From Psychroserpens sp. (GTDB taxonomy: Bacteria > Bacteroidota > Bacteroidia > Flavobacteriales > Flavobacteriaceae), in the NCBI GenBank assembly GCA_017643165.1, contig JAEPNY010000002.1, positions 38,305 to 102,304 on the forward strand: a stretch of 64,000 nt of DNA, written 5' to 3'. This document shows, one piece after another, positions 32,341 to 40,624 of the stretch. The notes beneath the pieces are model-generated. The model worked only from the letters and a program-made list of their open reading frames with translations. It searched no databases and was not told the DNA's origin. Position 1 is the stretch's first letter. Each line of letters begins with the position of its first letter. The translations under genes and the position numbers were made by a program.

Positions 32341-33249
32341 ATGAAAACGATACTAATAACGGGTGCTACGGGTATGATCGGACGAGAAGTCGTCAAGGCG
32401 TGTCATGCTCGAAACTATAAAGTTCACTATCTAACAACTTCAAAGTCTAAGCTCAGCGATGAGACTAATTATAAAGGTTTTTATTGGAATCCTTCTGAAA
32501 ACGAAATTGATCATTCATGCCTTCAAGGCGTAGATGCCATTATTAACTTAGTTGGCGCATCTATCTCAAAACGATGGACTGACAGTTATAAACGTGAAAT
32601 ACTTACGAGTAGGACTGAAACTGCAAAATTACTTGTGAGTACAATTAAAGCCAATAACTATCCAATTAAGCATGTAGTATCGGCTAGTGCCATTGGAATT
32701 TATCCGAGTTCTATGACGAATTATTATGAAGAGGGTTATAATGAAAAGTCAAGCTCTTTTTTAGGTGAGGTCGTTGCTGAATGGGAATCTGCAGTCGAAG
32801 CCTTTTCTGAATTGGGAATTACCGTAGCCAAAATTCGAATCGGATTAGTTCTGTCTATGCATGGTGGTGCACTTCCTGAAATTGCAAAGCCTGCAAAATT
32901 TGGAGCTGGAGCGGCTTTTGGTACTGGAGAACAATGGCAATCTTGGATCCATGTTAATGATCTTGCCGAAATGTTTCTTTTCGCTGTAGATAATAATCTT
33001 GAGGGAATTTATAACGGTGTGGCTCCTAATCCAATGACCAATGGTGAAGTGACTAAGGCCGTTGCTAAAACTCTTCACAAGCCTTTGATTTTACCGAATA
33101 TTCCAAAAGTGGCGATGAAATTAGTATTAGGTGAGATGCATATGTTGCTTTTCGAAAGTCAAAGAGTTTGTGCTGCTAAAATTGAAAACGCAGGATTTGA
33201 ATTCAAATTTCATCATTTAGAACCTGCATTATTAGATCTCTTTAGTTAA
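32341..33249 (+). CDS. TIGR01777-family NAD(P)-dependent epimerase-like protein
   Basis: 302 residues. Extended SDR Rossmann fold: ILITGATGMIGREVVKACHA with the GxxGxxG dinucleotide motif, INLVGASISKRWTDSYKREI, SASAIGIYPSS (catalytic Ser/Tyr region), KIRIGLVLSMHGGALPEIAK and GTGEQWQSWIHVNDLAEMFL. This is the YfcH/SulA-like TIGR01777 group, whose substrate is unknown. Independent promoter; convergent with the Sir2 gene with 4 bases between stops. Confidence 0.88.
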   Translation: MKTILITGATGMIGREVVKACHARNYKVHYLTTSKSKLSDETNYKGFYWNPSENEIDHSCLQGVDAIINLVGASISKRWTDSYKREILTSRTETAKLLVSTIKANNYPIKHVVSASAIGIYPSSMTNYYEEGYNEKSSSFLGEVVAEWESAVEAFSELGITVAKIRIGLVLSMHGGALPEIAKPAKFGAGAAFGTGEQWQSWIHVNDLAEMFLFAVDNNLEGIYNGVAPNPMTNGEVTKAVAKTLHKPLILPNIPKVAMKLVLGEMHMLLFESQRVCAAKIENAGFEFKFHHLEPALLDLFS

Positions 33250-33253
33250 AAAA

Positions 33254-33931
33254 CTAATTTTTCAATAACTTCTGAAATGCGATCATACCTTCGGTCGCTT
33301 TTTTAGGTATGACTGTAACTCTACTTGTACTTGTAATTGCTGGATTTGGATCTATATAATATACTGGTGTTGTATATGGCGTGAAGTTCATTAAACCTGC
33401 AGCCGGATATACTTGCATCGATGTACCGATGATCAATAAAATATCTGCCGATTCACAAACGCGAATTGCGTGATCGATCATTGGAACTTCTTCTCCAAAC
33501 CAAACAATATGTGGACGTAATTGATGCCCTTGTCCACAGGTGTCACCCAGATTCAGATCGCCTGTCCAGGTTAGCACATTATCTGGATTACCAGTACTTC
33601 TTACTTTTGTTAGTTCGCCATGAAGATGCATTACCGTATTACTCCCAGCACGCTCATGTAAATTATCGACATTCTGTGTTACTATGGATACTTTGAATTG
33701 GCTTTCTAATTCTGCAATGGCATAATGGGCACTATTTGGTTCTACTTCAAGAAGTTGTTTTCTTCGTTGATTATAAAAGTCTAATACCAACTCAGGATTT
33801 CTTGCAAATCCTTGTGGTGAGGCCACTTCCATAACATCATGACCTTCCCATAGCCCGCCAGCATCACGGAATGTTTTTACACCACTTTCGGCACTCATTC
33901 CCGCACCAGTAAGTACCACAAGATGTTTCAT
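33254..33931 (-). CDS. Sir2-family NAD-dependent protein deacylase without zinc cysteines
   Basis: 225 residues from the ATG (MKHLVVLTGAGMSAESGVKT); an in-frame TTG two codons earlier is unlikely. Sirtuin motifs: GAGMSAESG, TFRDAGGLW, TQNVDNLHERAG, HLHGEL (catalytic His) and GTSMQVYPAA. FYNQRRKQL carries the Tyr-x-x-Arg pair that in CobB/SIRT5 prefers succinyl- or malonyl-lysine. The zinc-ribbon region (about 110-145) has one cysteine where four are expected, so the structural zinc is probably absent. Downstream of the TPR protein gene on the same strand with a 9-base gap, so likely cotranscribed. Confidence 0.88.
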   Translation of the reverse strand: MKHLVVLTGAGMSAESGVKTFRDAGGLWEGHDVMEVASPQGFARNPELVLDFYNQRRKQLLEVEPNSAHYAIAELESQFKVSIVTQNVDNLHERAGSNTVMHLHGELTKVRSTGNPDNVLTWTGDLNLGDTCGQGHQLRPHIVWFGEEVPMIDHAIRVCESADILLIIGTSMQVYPAAGLMNFTPYTTPVYYIDPNPAITSTSRVTVIPKKATEGMIAFQKLLKN

Positions 33932-33940
33932 AATCAAGCG

Positions 33941-35143
33941 TTATTTCTTTTTCCAGTCTGTAAATTGAGTTGACGCGGCAAATTCTGATAATATATTATT
34001 GCCGTATTCATCATCCTCTTCTATATAGGATATGACTAAAGGTTTATCGTAACCATCTGCGACGAGTTTTTCTAAATAAGTGACGGCGTCATCATAATTT
34101 TTCATCATCACTAAAGTATTCAGATAACCTGCCTGACCATCAAAAAAATCTACATAGTTTTCCGCAGTATATTGAAACATATTAAGTGCTAGATCATAAT
34201 TTTGATCTTCAAATGCCACACAGGCTTTTAAATAATTTAGAAAGTCATCATCGGTTTCATTTTGAAGCTGATTTATAACTTGAATCGCTTCAAAATATTC
34301 TTCTTTATAAATGTGATAATCTATTTTATTTAAGGCAATAGTTGGATCATCAAAATGTGTGGCCATCAGTTCTTCTAAAGACTTCAGATATTTATCCTCA
34401 TCAATATTACTAGCTATTAATACCTTTAATATCTGTAGAAATTTTTCTTTAGACACCTCACTTTTAAGATTATTCAATTCATCATAGGCTTTAGTGTATT
34501 TCCCCGAATCATTATACATTAAGGCTTTGAAAATCGCTTTATAATCTTTACTGAGTTGTCGGTCTCGCTTTTTAGATGATTTTTTTTCAGGTAAGGTATA
34601 ATTCATCATTCTACCCAATGTCTGCGTAAAATGTTCTCCTGTAAGATAAGTGTACATATCAGAAAACTTAAACTCATCACCTGATTTACAGATTCTAAAA
34701 TCGTGATAGTTCATTCCTGTTTCTGAAGAATACAGCCTAAAGAGCGCATAATACGTGCCATCATCCGAATCGTAACGATAACTGATAAAGTCATAATAAG
34801 CACCATTAGCCACTTCGCTAATAATTTCATCGGGAAAGGCGTCTAAGGATTGTTTCATTCCAAACAAAAAGCCTTTTACGAAACTATCTTTCATGTCAAT
34901 CGTTGGGTTATGACTCAATATCCGTTCGAAAAATAGATCTTCGTTCAGTTTTGATAAAAATGATGTAACATCATTCTCATGAATAGATTGTTCTAAAAAG
35001 GATCCTAATGCAATAACTTTTTCAGTATTTGCCTCACTAAATCCAATAGTATCATTTGCCTGAGGTGTTTTATTTTGTGCAACAACTACTAATTGCCCAA
35101 TTATAAAAACCCAAAAAAACAGTTTAAGTTGCTTTAATCTCAT
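33941..35143 (-). CDS. exported protein with TPR-like C-terminal region
   Basis: 400 residues. Signal peptide 1-22 (FFWVFIIGQLVVVAQ). Residues about 40-190 form a globular domain (FVKGFLFGMKQSLDAFPDEI, YHDFRICKSGDEFKFSDMYTY); about 200-400 is a chain of helices with tetratricopeptide-like periodicity (LMYNDSGKYTKAYDELNNLK, LKACVAFEDQNYDLALNMF, NTLVMMKNYDDAVTYLEKL). Likely a periplasmic or surface-associated scaffold. Function unknown. Starts 36 bases from the divergent trmH gene. Confidence 0.75.
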   Translation of the reverse strand: MRLKQLKLFFWVFIIGQLVVVAQNKTPQANDTIGFSEANTEKVIALGSFLEQSIHENDVTSFLSKLNEDLFFERILSHNPTIDMKDSFVKGFLFGMKQSLDAFPDEIISEVANGAYYDFISYRYDSDDGTYYALFRLYSSETGMNYHDFRICKSGDEFKFSDMYTYLTGEHFTQTLGRMMNYTLPEKKSSKKRDRQLSKDYKAIFKALMYNDSGKYTKAYDELNNLKSEVSKEKFLQILKVLIASNIDEDKYLKSLEELMATHFDDPTIALNKIDYHIYKEEYFEAIQVINQLQNETDDDFLNYLKACVAFEDQNYDLALNMFQYTAENYVDFFDGQAGYLNTLVMMKNYDDAVTYLEKLVADGYDKPLVISYIEEDDEYGNNILSEFAASTQFTDWKKK

Positions 35144-35179
35144 AGACTTATTATCTTTTGTCTAATATAAACTTTTTTA

Positions 35180-35836
35180 ATGATTGACATTGCACTTATT
35201 GAATATCTTGAAAGCTATCTTTCACCACGACGCAAAGAACGATTTGCAGAGGTGCTTTCAGGACGTACAAAACACTTTACTGTCGCCACAGAAGACGTCT
35301 ATCAACTGCATAACACAAGTGCTGTAATCAGAAGTTGTGATGTGTTTGGTATTCAAGAAGTTAATATAATTGAAGAAGTCAATACCAAACGCATTGATAG
35401 AGAAATCGCGATGGGAGCTCAGAAATGGGTAGATCTCAATCGCTATAATTCTGTTAAGGAATCAATAGCTGATTTAAAATCTAAAGGGTATAAGATTGTT
35501 GCAACCACGCCACATCGAAATGATACACTTTTAAAGGACTTTGATGTTACTCAGAAATCCTGTTTCTTTTTTGGTAGAGAAACTGAAGGCTTATCGCAAG
35601 ATGTGATTGATGCAGCAGATAGCTTCTTGAAGATTCCAATGGTAGGTTTTACTGAAAGTTTAAATATTTCGGTTTCAGCAGCTATTATTCTTCAGGATAT
35701 AACGACTAGATTGAAATCAACTGATATTAATTGGAAATTATCCGATGAAGACGTTTTGGAAAAACGCTTGGATTGGTGTAAAAAGACCATCAAAAGTTAT
35801 GACAAATTAATAGCGCGTTTTTATCAAGAACAATAA
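35180..35836 (+). CDS. trmH: tRNA (guanosine-2'-O-)-methyltransferase TrmH-type
   Basis: 218 residues, SPOUT-class methyltransferase. RKERFAEVLSGRTKHFTVAT at the N-terminus; HNTSAVIRSCDVFGIQEVNI; the knot motifs FFFGRETEGLSQDVIDAAD and IPMVGFTESLNISVSAAII; and the C-terminal extension DWCKKTIKSYDKLIARF typical of TrmH for Gm18 in the tRNA D-loop. Length fits TrmH and not the RlmB class. Likely first gene of a small run with the SRPBCC and VOC genes. Confidence 0.92.
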   Translation: MIDIALIEYLESYLSPRRKERFAEVLSGRTKHFTVATEDVYQLHNTSAVIRSCDVFGIQEVNIIEEVNTKRIDREIAMGAQKWVDLNRYNSVKESIADLKSKGYKIVATTPHRNDTLLKDFDVTQKSCFFFGRETEGLSQDVIDAADSFLKIPMVGFTESLNISVSAAIILQDITTRLKSTDINWKLSDEDVLEKRLDWCKKTIKSYDKLIARFYQEQ

Positions 35837-35873
35837 TGTCGTATCTTTAAGAGACTAACTAATTTCAATTATT

Positions 35874-36401
35874 ATGCTATTCTTATATATTCTTGGCGGA
35901 ATTCTAGTTCTGCTAATATTACTCGCAATTATTGCACCCAAAAACTATCATGTGCAACGAAGTATTGTTATTGATCGTTCTGTTTCTGAAGTATTTAATT
36001 ATATAAAATTTATTAAAAATCAGGATGAGTGGTCACCTTGGAAAAAAAGAGATCCGAATATGATTCAGAATTTTGAAGGTACCGATGGCGAAGTTGGATT
36101 TATTTCTAAATGGGCAGGAAATAAGGATGTCGGAACAGGAGAGCAAGAGATTTTAACGGTACATCAGAATGACCGTATCGAATCTAAACTTCGATTTTTA
36201 AAGCCTTGGAAATCCGAATCTGATGCGTTTATTAAAACGGAAACCTCAGGCAATGATCAAACCAAAGTAACCTGGGGATTTTCTGGAAAAAATAAGGTTC
36301 CAATTAATATTTTTATGATGCTCTATAATGTGGATAAGCATGTAGGTAAAGACTTCAATGAAGGACTTGAATGTTTAAAGGAAATATTAGAAACTAAATA
36401 A
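35874..36401 (+). CDS. membrane-anchored SRPBCC (START-like) protein
   Basis: 175 residues: an N-terminal transmembrane anchor (MLFLYILGGILVLLILLAII) and a START-like domain with YHVQRSIVIDRSVSEVFNYI, WSPWKKRDPNM and TKVTWGFSGKNKVPINIFMM. Similar in type to the N-terminal half of the protein encoded near 28 kb. Predicted lipid- or small-molecule-binding, cytoplasmic or periplasmic side uncertain. Two bases before the VOC gene, clearly one operon. Confidence 0.8.
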   Translation: MLFLYILGGILVLLILLAIIAPKNYHVQRSIVIDRSVSEVFNYIKFIKNQDEWSPWKKRDPNMIQNFEGTDGEVGFISKWAGNKDVGTGEQEILTVHQNDRIESKLRFLKPWKSESDAFIKTETSGNDQTKVTWGFSGKNKVPINIFMMLYNVDKHVGKDFNEGLECLKEILETK

Positions 36402-36403
36402 TT

Positions 36404-36781
36404 ATGAAACATAGTATGGTTGTATGGTTCGAAATTCCTGTTAACGACATGGATCGGGCTAAAGCATTTTACGAAGCTGTATTCGATATTAAAATAGAGA
36501 TACAGCATTTTGGAGGACTGCTTATGGGTTGGTTTCCATTTGCTGAAGGTCTATCAGGTGCTTCCGGAACTTTAATAAAACACGATAGTTATATTCCAAG
36601 TCGAGAAGGCACACTCATATATTTCAATAGCGAAGATGTTGCAATTGAATTGGATCGGGTAGAAGCGGCCGGCGGACAAATCTATCAACCCAAAACACAA
36701 ATTTCTCCAGAGCATGGTTATATGGCGGTATTTATTGATACTGAGGGTAATCGTGTTGCATTGCACTCAAATAAGGGATAG
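36404..36781 (+). CDS. VOC-family (glyoxalase-like) protein
   Basis: 125 residues: MVVWFEIPVNDMDRAKAFYE, FPFAEGLSGASGTLIKHDSY, EGTLIYFNSEDVAIELDRVE, and the final HGYMAVFIDTEGNRVALHSN, the standard order of the vicinal-oxygen-chelate fold with a second-half repeat. Close to the YdcJ/PhnB-like group of unknown substrate. Follows the SRPBCC gene. Confidence 0.85.
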   Translation: MKHSMVVWFEIPVNDMDRAKAFYEAVFDIKIEIQHFGGLLMGWFPFAEGLSGASGTLIKHDSYIPSREGTLIYFNSEDVAIELDRVEAAGGQIYQPKTQISPEHGYMAVFIDTEGNRVALHSNKG

Positions 36782-36887
36782 TTCTAAACGTGGTTAATCG
36801 TTAAAATAGGTAGTTTATATTACTTGTTTGTGAGTTTTCCTATTATCATTTAGTTTCGATACCAGTTAGCTATTTTATGGGAGAATT

Positions 36888-37517
36888 ATGTTAAAAAGAC
36901 AATTTAAATCTTTACAATTGTCGATCTTTCTTATCTGCTTTATATCGTTTAGTATAATAGGAGCGATTTTCTTATTTCATGCAGTTGAGCAAGTCCCATT
37001 AAAAGTATTAACAAGAGACATAGTATCCACAGGTGACCTACCTGTTTACATAGGCTTACTTTCACAACTTGGAATTTTTATTTGGGCAGCCACTGCCGCA
37101 ATTTGTTTGTTTGCCAGTCAAGTGCTACATAGTAAAGGCAATCAACGTTATTTAATAATAGCGTCAGCCATATCCTTGTATCTTGGAATTGATGATGCGT
37201 TTTTGTTACATGAATCAGTGTTCCCAGCGATCGGGATACACCAAAAGATTGTTATCGCATCTTATGGTTTACTCATGGCTGTATTTCTTTGGAATTATCG
37301 GAAAACGATTTTGTCTACAGATTATTTACTTATGGCTATCGCGTTCATTTGTTTCGCGACATCTATACTCATCGATAACTTGTTTTGGAAACGTTCACCA
37401 CTAATAACTAATTTACTGGAAGATGGTGCCAAATTCGTAGGACTCGTAGCTTGGATCACCTATTTCGCGAGAACTGCCAAACAATTTATTAGAGGGGAAC
37501 GATTAGAAACGGCCTGA
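36888..37517 (+). CDS. hypothetical polytopic membrane protein with charged intramembrane motifs
   Basis: 209 residues, six predicted spans. Two acidic/histidine motifs fall in or next to spans: LGIDDAFLLHESVFP (about 99-113) and LEDGAKFVGLVAWITYF (about 175-191). This pattern, Asp-Asp...His-Glu plus Glu-Asp...Lys, suggests a metal-dependent intramembrane enzyme, but I know no characterised member. Unusually for this genome, a Shine-Dalgarno-like GGGAG precedes the ATG by 6 bases. The last 15 bases overlap the convergent neighbour. Confidence 0.7.
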   Translation: MLKRQFKSLQLSIFLICFISFSIIGAIFLFHAVEQVPLKVLTRDIVSTGDLPVYIGLLSQLGIFIWAATAAICLFASQVLHSKGNQRYLIIASAISLYLGIDDAFLLHESVFPAIGIHQKIVIASYGLLMAVFLWNYRKTILSTDYLLMAIAFICFATSILIDNLFWKRSPLITNLLEDGAKFVGLVAWITYFARTAKQFIRGERLETA

Positions 37518-38282
37518 ATTACTTCGATTTAAAACCTTATATTCTTCATAACATTCGCTAATAGCATCAAGAATTTGAAGATCGTTCGCAGATTGTATAA
37601 AGTCTTTCGAATAATTACACTGATTAACGATTTCGTCGAGATCAAAACGATCTACTTGCAATAAGGCCATTAACATCTCGCGGTCAAAGCGTGAAGCCAG
37701 TTCGTTGCGTATAACATCGTCCTTCTTCATCTTTTTCAACTTACGCATCTCTCGAGGTTTTTTACCAAATACATTATGGAGAAAATCGGCAGGATTGAAA
37801 ATAGCTCCTAATACCTTACTAACTGCATTAGGTCGTCTATCTCCAGCTTCATAACCACGATTTGATAATCCAGAAATACTGTATCTAAAGTTTGATTTAA
37901 TCGGAACTTGTTTCACATCGACTTCAAGATAACCCGTAAGTTTTAATTGGTTAACGACCACTTCTTCTAATGCCAAAGCCAACTCGGTCATACCAATCTT
38001 AGTTTCACCGTATTTCAACCAATCGTTCGTTACACGAACTTTAATAGATTTATAACCTAAATACGATAAATGAAGCGTATCATTTAGTTGTGCTCTTATC
38101 TCAAAGTTTCCTTCATCATCAGTAGACGTTCCAATGACCTGATTTAAATTAACAATATTTACACGATCTATAGGCTTGTCGGTACTAAGATCAATAACTG
38201 TACCTTTAACATAGGTGTCTTCTTGCGCAAAACTTAATGTAGAGCAGGCTAAGAGTAAGAGTAATGTAAAAACGTACTTCAT
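37503..38282 (-). CDS. exported protein with carboxypeptidase-D-type regulatory (peptidase-associated) domain
   Basis: 259 residues from MKYVFTLLLLLACSTLSFAQ (signal peptide). Residues about 24-100 form the beta-sandwich known from SusC/TonB receptors: YVKGTVIDLSTDKPIDRVNI, TSTDDEGNFEIRAQLNDTLH, LSYLGYKSIKVRVT. The remaining 150 residues are helical and basic (FGKKPREMRKLKKMKKDDV) and contain no barrel or protease domain. Probably a periplasmic or outer-membrane accessory. An upstream in-frame ATG would add 19 residues ahead of the signal peptide and is rejected. Confidence 0.8.
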   Translation of the reverse strand: MKYVFTLLLLLACSTLSFAQEDTYVKGTVIDLSTDKPIDRVNIVNLNQVIGTSTDDEGNFEIRAQLNDTLHLSYLGYKSIKVRVTNDWLKYGETKIGMTELALALEEVVVNQLKLTGYLEVDVKQVPIKSNFRYSISGLSNRGYEAGDRRPNAVSKVLGAIFNPADFLHNVFGKKPREMRKLKKMKKDDVIRNELASRFDREMLMALLQVDRFDLDEIVNQCNYSKDFIQSANDLQILDAISECYEEYKVLNRSNSGRF

Positions 38283-38410
38283 TTGGAGTTTATATCTGCT
38301 AAAAATAGTAAACAATTGGCATTTCATAACCGTTGCCACTATAAATTTGACGTAATATTAACAACATCCTTATAAATTAAGCCCATTTTTTATCTCGAAC
38401 GGGTGGCGTC

Positions 38411-40228
38411 TTATTTACGTCTAGAACGTCTTGGCCTATCGGAAACTGATGATTTTCCAGATCGTCTTGACGACTTTGTTTTTCCTTCAGATCTTCGGCG
38501 TTCTTTTCTACTGGTTTTAGAATTTTCCGAACGCTTTTCACTGCGTCTTCCGTCCGAACGTCGTTCAGATCTTGGTTTCCCATCACGACGTCTGCGACCT
38601 CCTGAGCGCTTACCACGTCGGCCTTTGTCTTCGCTCACTTCTACATTAACGAAACGACCGTTATGTTTAAAATCAGTAAAAAATGCTAATACTTTATCTT
38701 CAATACTCTTGTCGGTATTAAAAAATGAAAAGCTGTCTTTAACATCCACTTTAAACACATCATCACGACCCAACTCTAAAACTGCCTTCAAAAAGTCCTT
38801 TAAAGACATCCAATCGTAACCATCTTTGCGTCCTACGTTAATAAAATAACGCGTTTCATTGCCGTTTCCACCTGGTCGACTATCGTCATCACCACGATAA
38901 GATTCATTAACGGTAAGATCTTTAGCTTTATCATAATAATTATAAAATCTGCTAAATTCCACCGAAAAGAACTTCTTTATCAGTTCATCTTTATCTGTAT
39001 CCTTGAATAATTCATTTATACTCGCCAAGAAAAGATCGATCTCATGATTGATTTCTGTATTGTGTACCTTTTTTGCCAAAGACATGAGTTGTACTTCACA
39101 GATCTCTATACCACTAGGAATATCTTTCTTTTCAAATTGCTTTTTAATAATGCGCTCGATGCTCTTGATCTTTCTGACCTCACTTTTCGAGACGATAACC
39201 ATAGAAACACCAGTTTTTCCTGCACGTCCAGTTCGTCCAGATCTGTGTGTGTAGGTTTCGATTTCATCTGGGAGTTGGTAATTGATAACGTGTGTAATAT
39301 CATCTACATCAATACCTCGTGCAGCAACATCAGTCGCTACCAACATTTGGATCTGTTTGTTTCTGAAGGCTTTCATCACTAGATCACGTTGATTCTGACT
39401 TAAATCACCATGTAATGCACCTGCACTGTAACCATCTTCAATTAGATTTTCGGCTACTTTTTGAGTGTCACGCTTAGTACGACAGAAGATCACAGAAAAT
39501 ATATCGGGATTGGCATCAGCCAGTCGTTTTAAAGCTAAATAGCGATCTCTGGCATTTACCAAATAATATTCATGTGATACCTGAGCCGTACTTTCATTTC
39601 GATTTCCAACAGTGATTTCAGTTGGATCATACATAAAATCTTTTGCTATGGTAGCAACTTCCTTAGGCATTGTAGCAGAGAATAACCAAGTACTCTTATC
39701 CTGAGGTGTATGTGATAGAATAGACGTGATGTCTTCATAGAAACCCATATTCAACATCTCATCAGCTTCATCAAGTACAGCATATTCTATTTTAGAGATA
39801 TCAACCATTTTACGATTGATCATATCTTTCATTCGTCCAGGCGTGGCTACAATAATCTGAGCACCACGTTTAACTTGATTCGCTTGTTCTGAAATGCTCG
39901 CACCACCATAGATCGCAACAACGTTCAAACCATTACAATGCTTACCGTAAAGTTTTAGTTCATTAGTGATTTGTAGGCAGAGTTCTCGAGTAGGAGATAA
40001 GATCAGTCCTTGTGTAGTTCGGCTATCGATATCAATTTTCTGTAGCATCGGAAAGCCAAAAGCTGCAGTTTTACCTGTTCCTGTTTGTGCCAGAGCTACA
40101 AGGTCTGATTCTTCATTAAGTAAAATTGGAATAGCTTGCTGTTGAACCTCACTTGGTTTTTCAAATCCAAGATCGTTAATAGCAGCCAATAGGTCTTCAT
40201 TAAGACCAAGGTCATTGAATGTGCTCAT
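38411..40228 (-). CDS. DEAD-box ATP-dependent RNA helicase (DeaD/CsdA-like)
   Basis: 605 residues. Q motif FEKPSEVQQQAIPILL, motif I AQTGTGKTAAFG, DEADEMLNMGF (motif II), FSATMP (III), VATDVAARGIDVDDI and HRSGRTGRAGKTG (V, VI), then a DbpA-type RNA-binding fold near 460-540 (RYFINVGRKDGYDWMSLKDF) and a very basic, Arg/Ser-rich tail (GRRGKRSGGRRRRDGKPRSE) for RNA contact. Expected to unwind rRNA or mRNA structures, chiefly at low temperature. A structured leader of about 130 nt precedes it, as is common for cold-inducible csdA genes. Confidence 0.93.
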   Translation of the reverse strand: MSTFNDLGLNEDLLAAINDLGFEKPSEVQQQAIPILLNEESDLVALAQTGTGKTAAFGFPMLQKIDIDSRTTQGLILSPTRELCLQITNELKLYGKHCNGLNVVAIYGGASISEQANQVKRGAQIIVATPGRMKDMINRKMVDISKIEYAVLDEADEMLNMGFYEDITSILSHTPQDKSTWLFSATMPKEVATIAKDFMYDPTEITVGNRNESTAQVSHEYYLVNARDRYLALKRLADANPDIFSVIFCRTKRDTQKVAENLIEDGYSAGALHGDLSQNQRDLVMKAFRNKQIQMLVATDVAARGIDVDDITHVINYQLPDEIETYTHRSGRTGRAGKTGVSMVIVSKSEVRKIKSIERIIKKQFEKKDIPSGIEICEVQLMSLAKKVHNTEINHEIDLFLASINELFKDTDKDELIKKFFSVEFSRFYNYYDKAKDLTVNESYRGDDDSRPGGNGNETRYFINVGRKDGYDWMSLKDFLKAVLELGRDDVFKVDVKDSFSFFNTDKSIEDKVLAFFTDFKHNGRFVNVEVSEDKGRRGKRSGGRRRRDGKPRSERRSDGRRSEKRSENSKTSRKERRRSEGKTKSSRRSGKSSVSDRPRRSRRK

Positions 40229-40390
40229 TCGTTTAAGTTAAATAGTGTTATACAATTTGTGCTACATGAGAAGCGATCGACAAACAAAACACTTAAACTT
40301 CCTGGTAACACATCCTCACGCTGAGGAACGTCATTTCTGCTAATGCAGATTTTCAAAGGTGCAAAGATAGGCTTTTATTTCAATACGCAA
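40229..40390 (-). promoter_or_regulatory. promoter and long structured 5' leader of the helicase gene
   Basis: Minus strand: TTG (40390-40388), 18-bp spacer, TATCTTTG (40369-40362), giving a leader of about 127 nt. Two perfect hairpins follow: TCTGC-ATTA-GCAGA (40349-40336) and TCCTCA-GCG-TGAGGA (40327-40313). A 13-codon ORF (MTFLSVRMCYQEV) begins between them and spans the second hairpin. Suited to post-transcriptional, e.g. cold-responsive, control. Confidence 0.6.
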
Positions 40391-40624
40391 TGTTTCGCTA
40401 GTTGCCTTAGGAAATTGTATTTGTGGGCGTTACCCTCTTACGCATTAAAATGCTAGAGGGTCAGGCTATCGCCAGTCGCTATCTCTACAGCTAAATGAGC
40501 GAAAGAGATGAGCTCCAACAATGGCTCCATCCTTAACGCAAATGCAGCGCTAAAAATAAAAACTGCTTAGTAGTCTTATTTCTTATTCTTAATTACTACT
40601 TTGTGACTTCAATAAAATTAAATT
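40391..40624. other. intergenic region with structured repeat element
   Basis: Between the helicase promoter and the exported 163-residue protein gene there is no gene; the main content is the closed multi-stem element listed separately. The last 80 bases are plain A/T-rich promoter DNA. Confidence 0.6.
40425..40539 (+). repeat. structured intergenic repeat element of Bacteroidota type
   Basis: The ends GCGTTA (40427-40432) and TAACGC (40534-40539) are complementary and close a multi-branch fold: stem ACCCTC/GAGGGT (40432-40437 and 40456-40461) with an inner GCAT/ATGC hairpin, stem ATCTCT/AGAGAT (40481-40486 and 40504-40509), and GAGC/GCTC near 40510-40527. The pattern GGGCGTTxCC ... GGGTCxGGCTAT ... 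TCCATCCxTAACGC is one I recall from dispersed non-coding repeats in Flavobacterium genomes. G+C is clearly higher than in neighbouring DNA. Only one copy is in this window. Confidence 0.6.
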
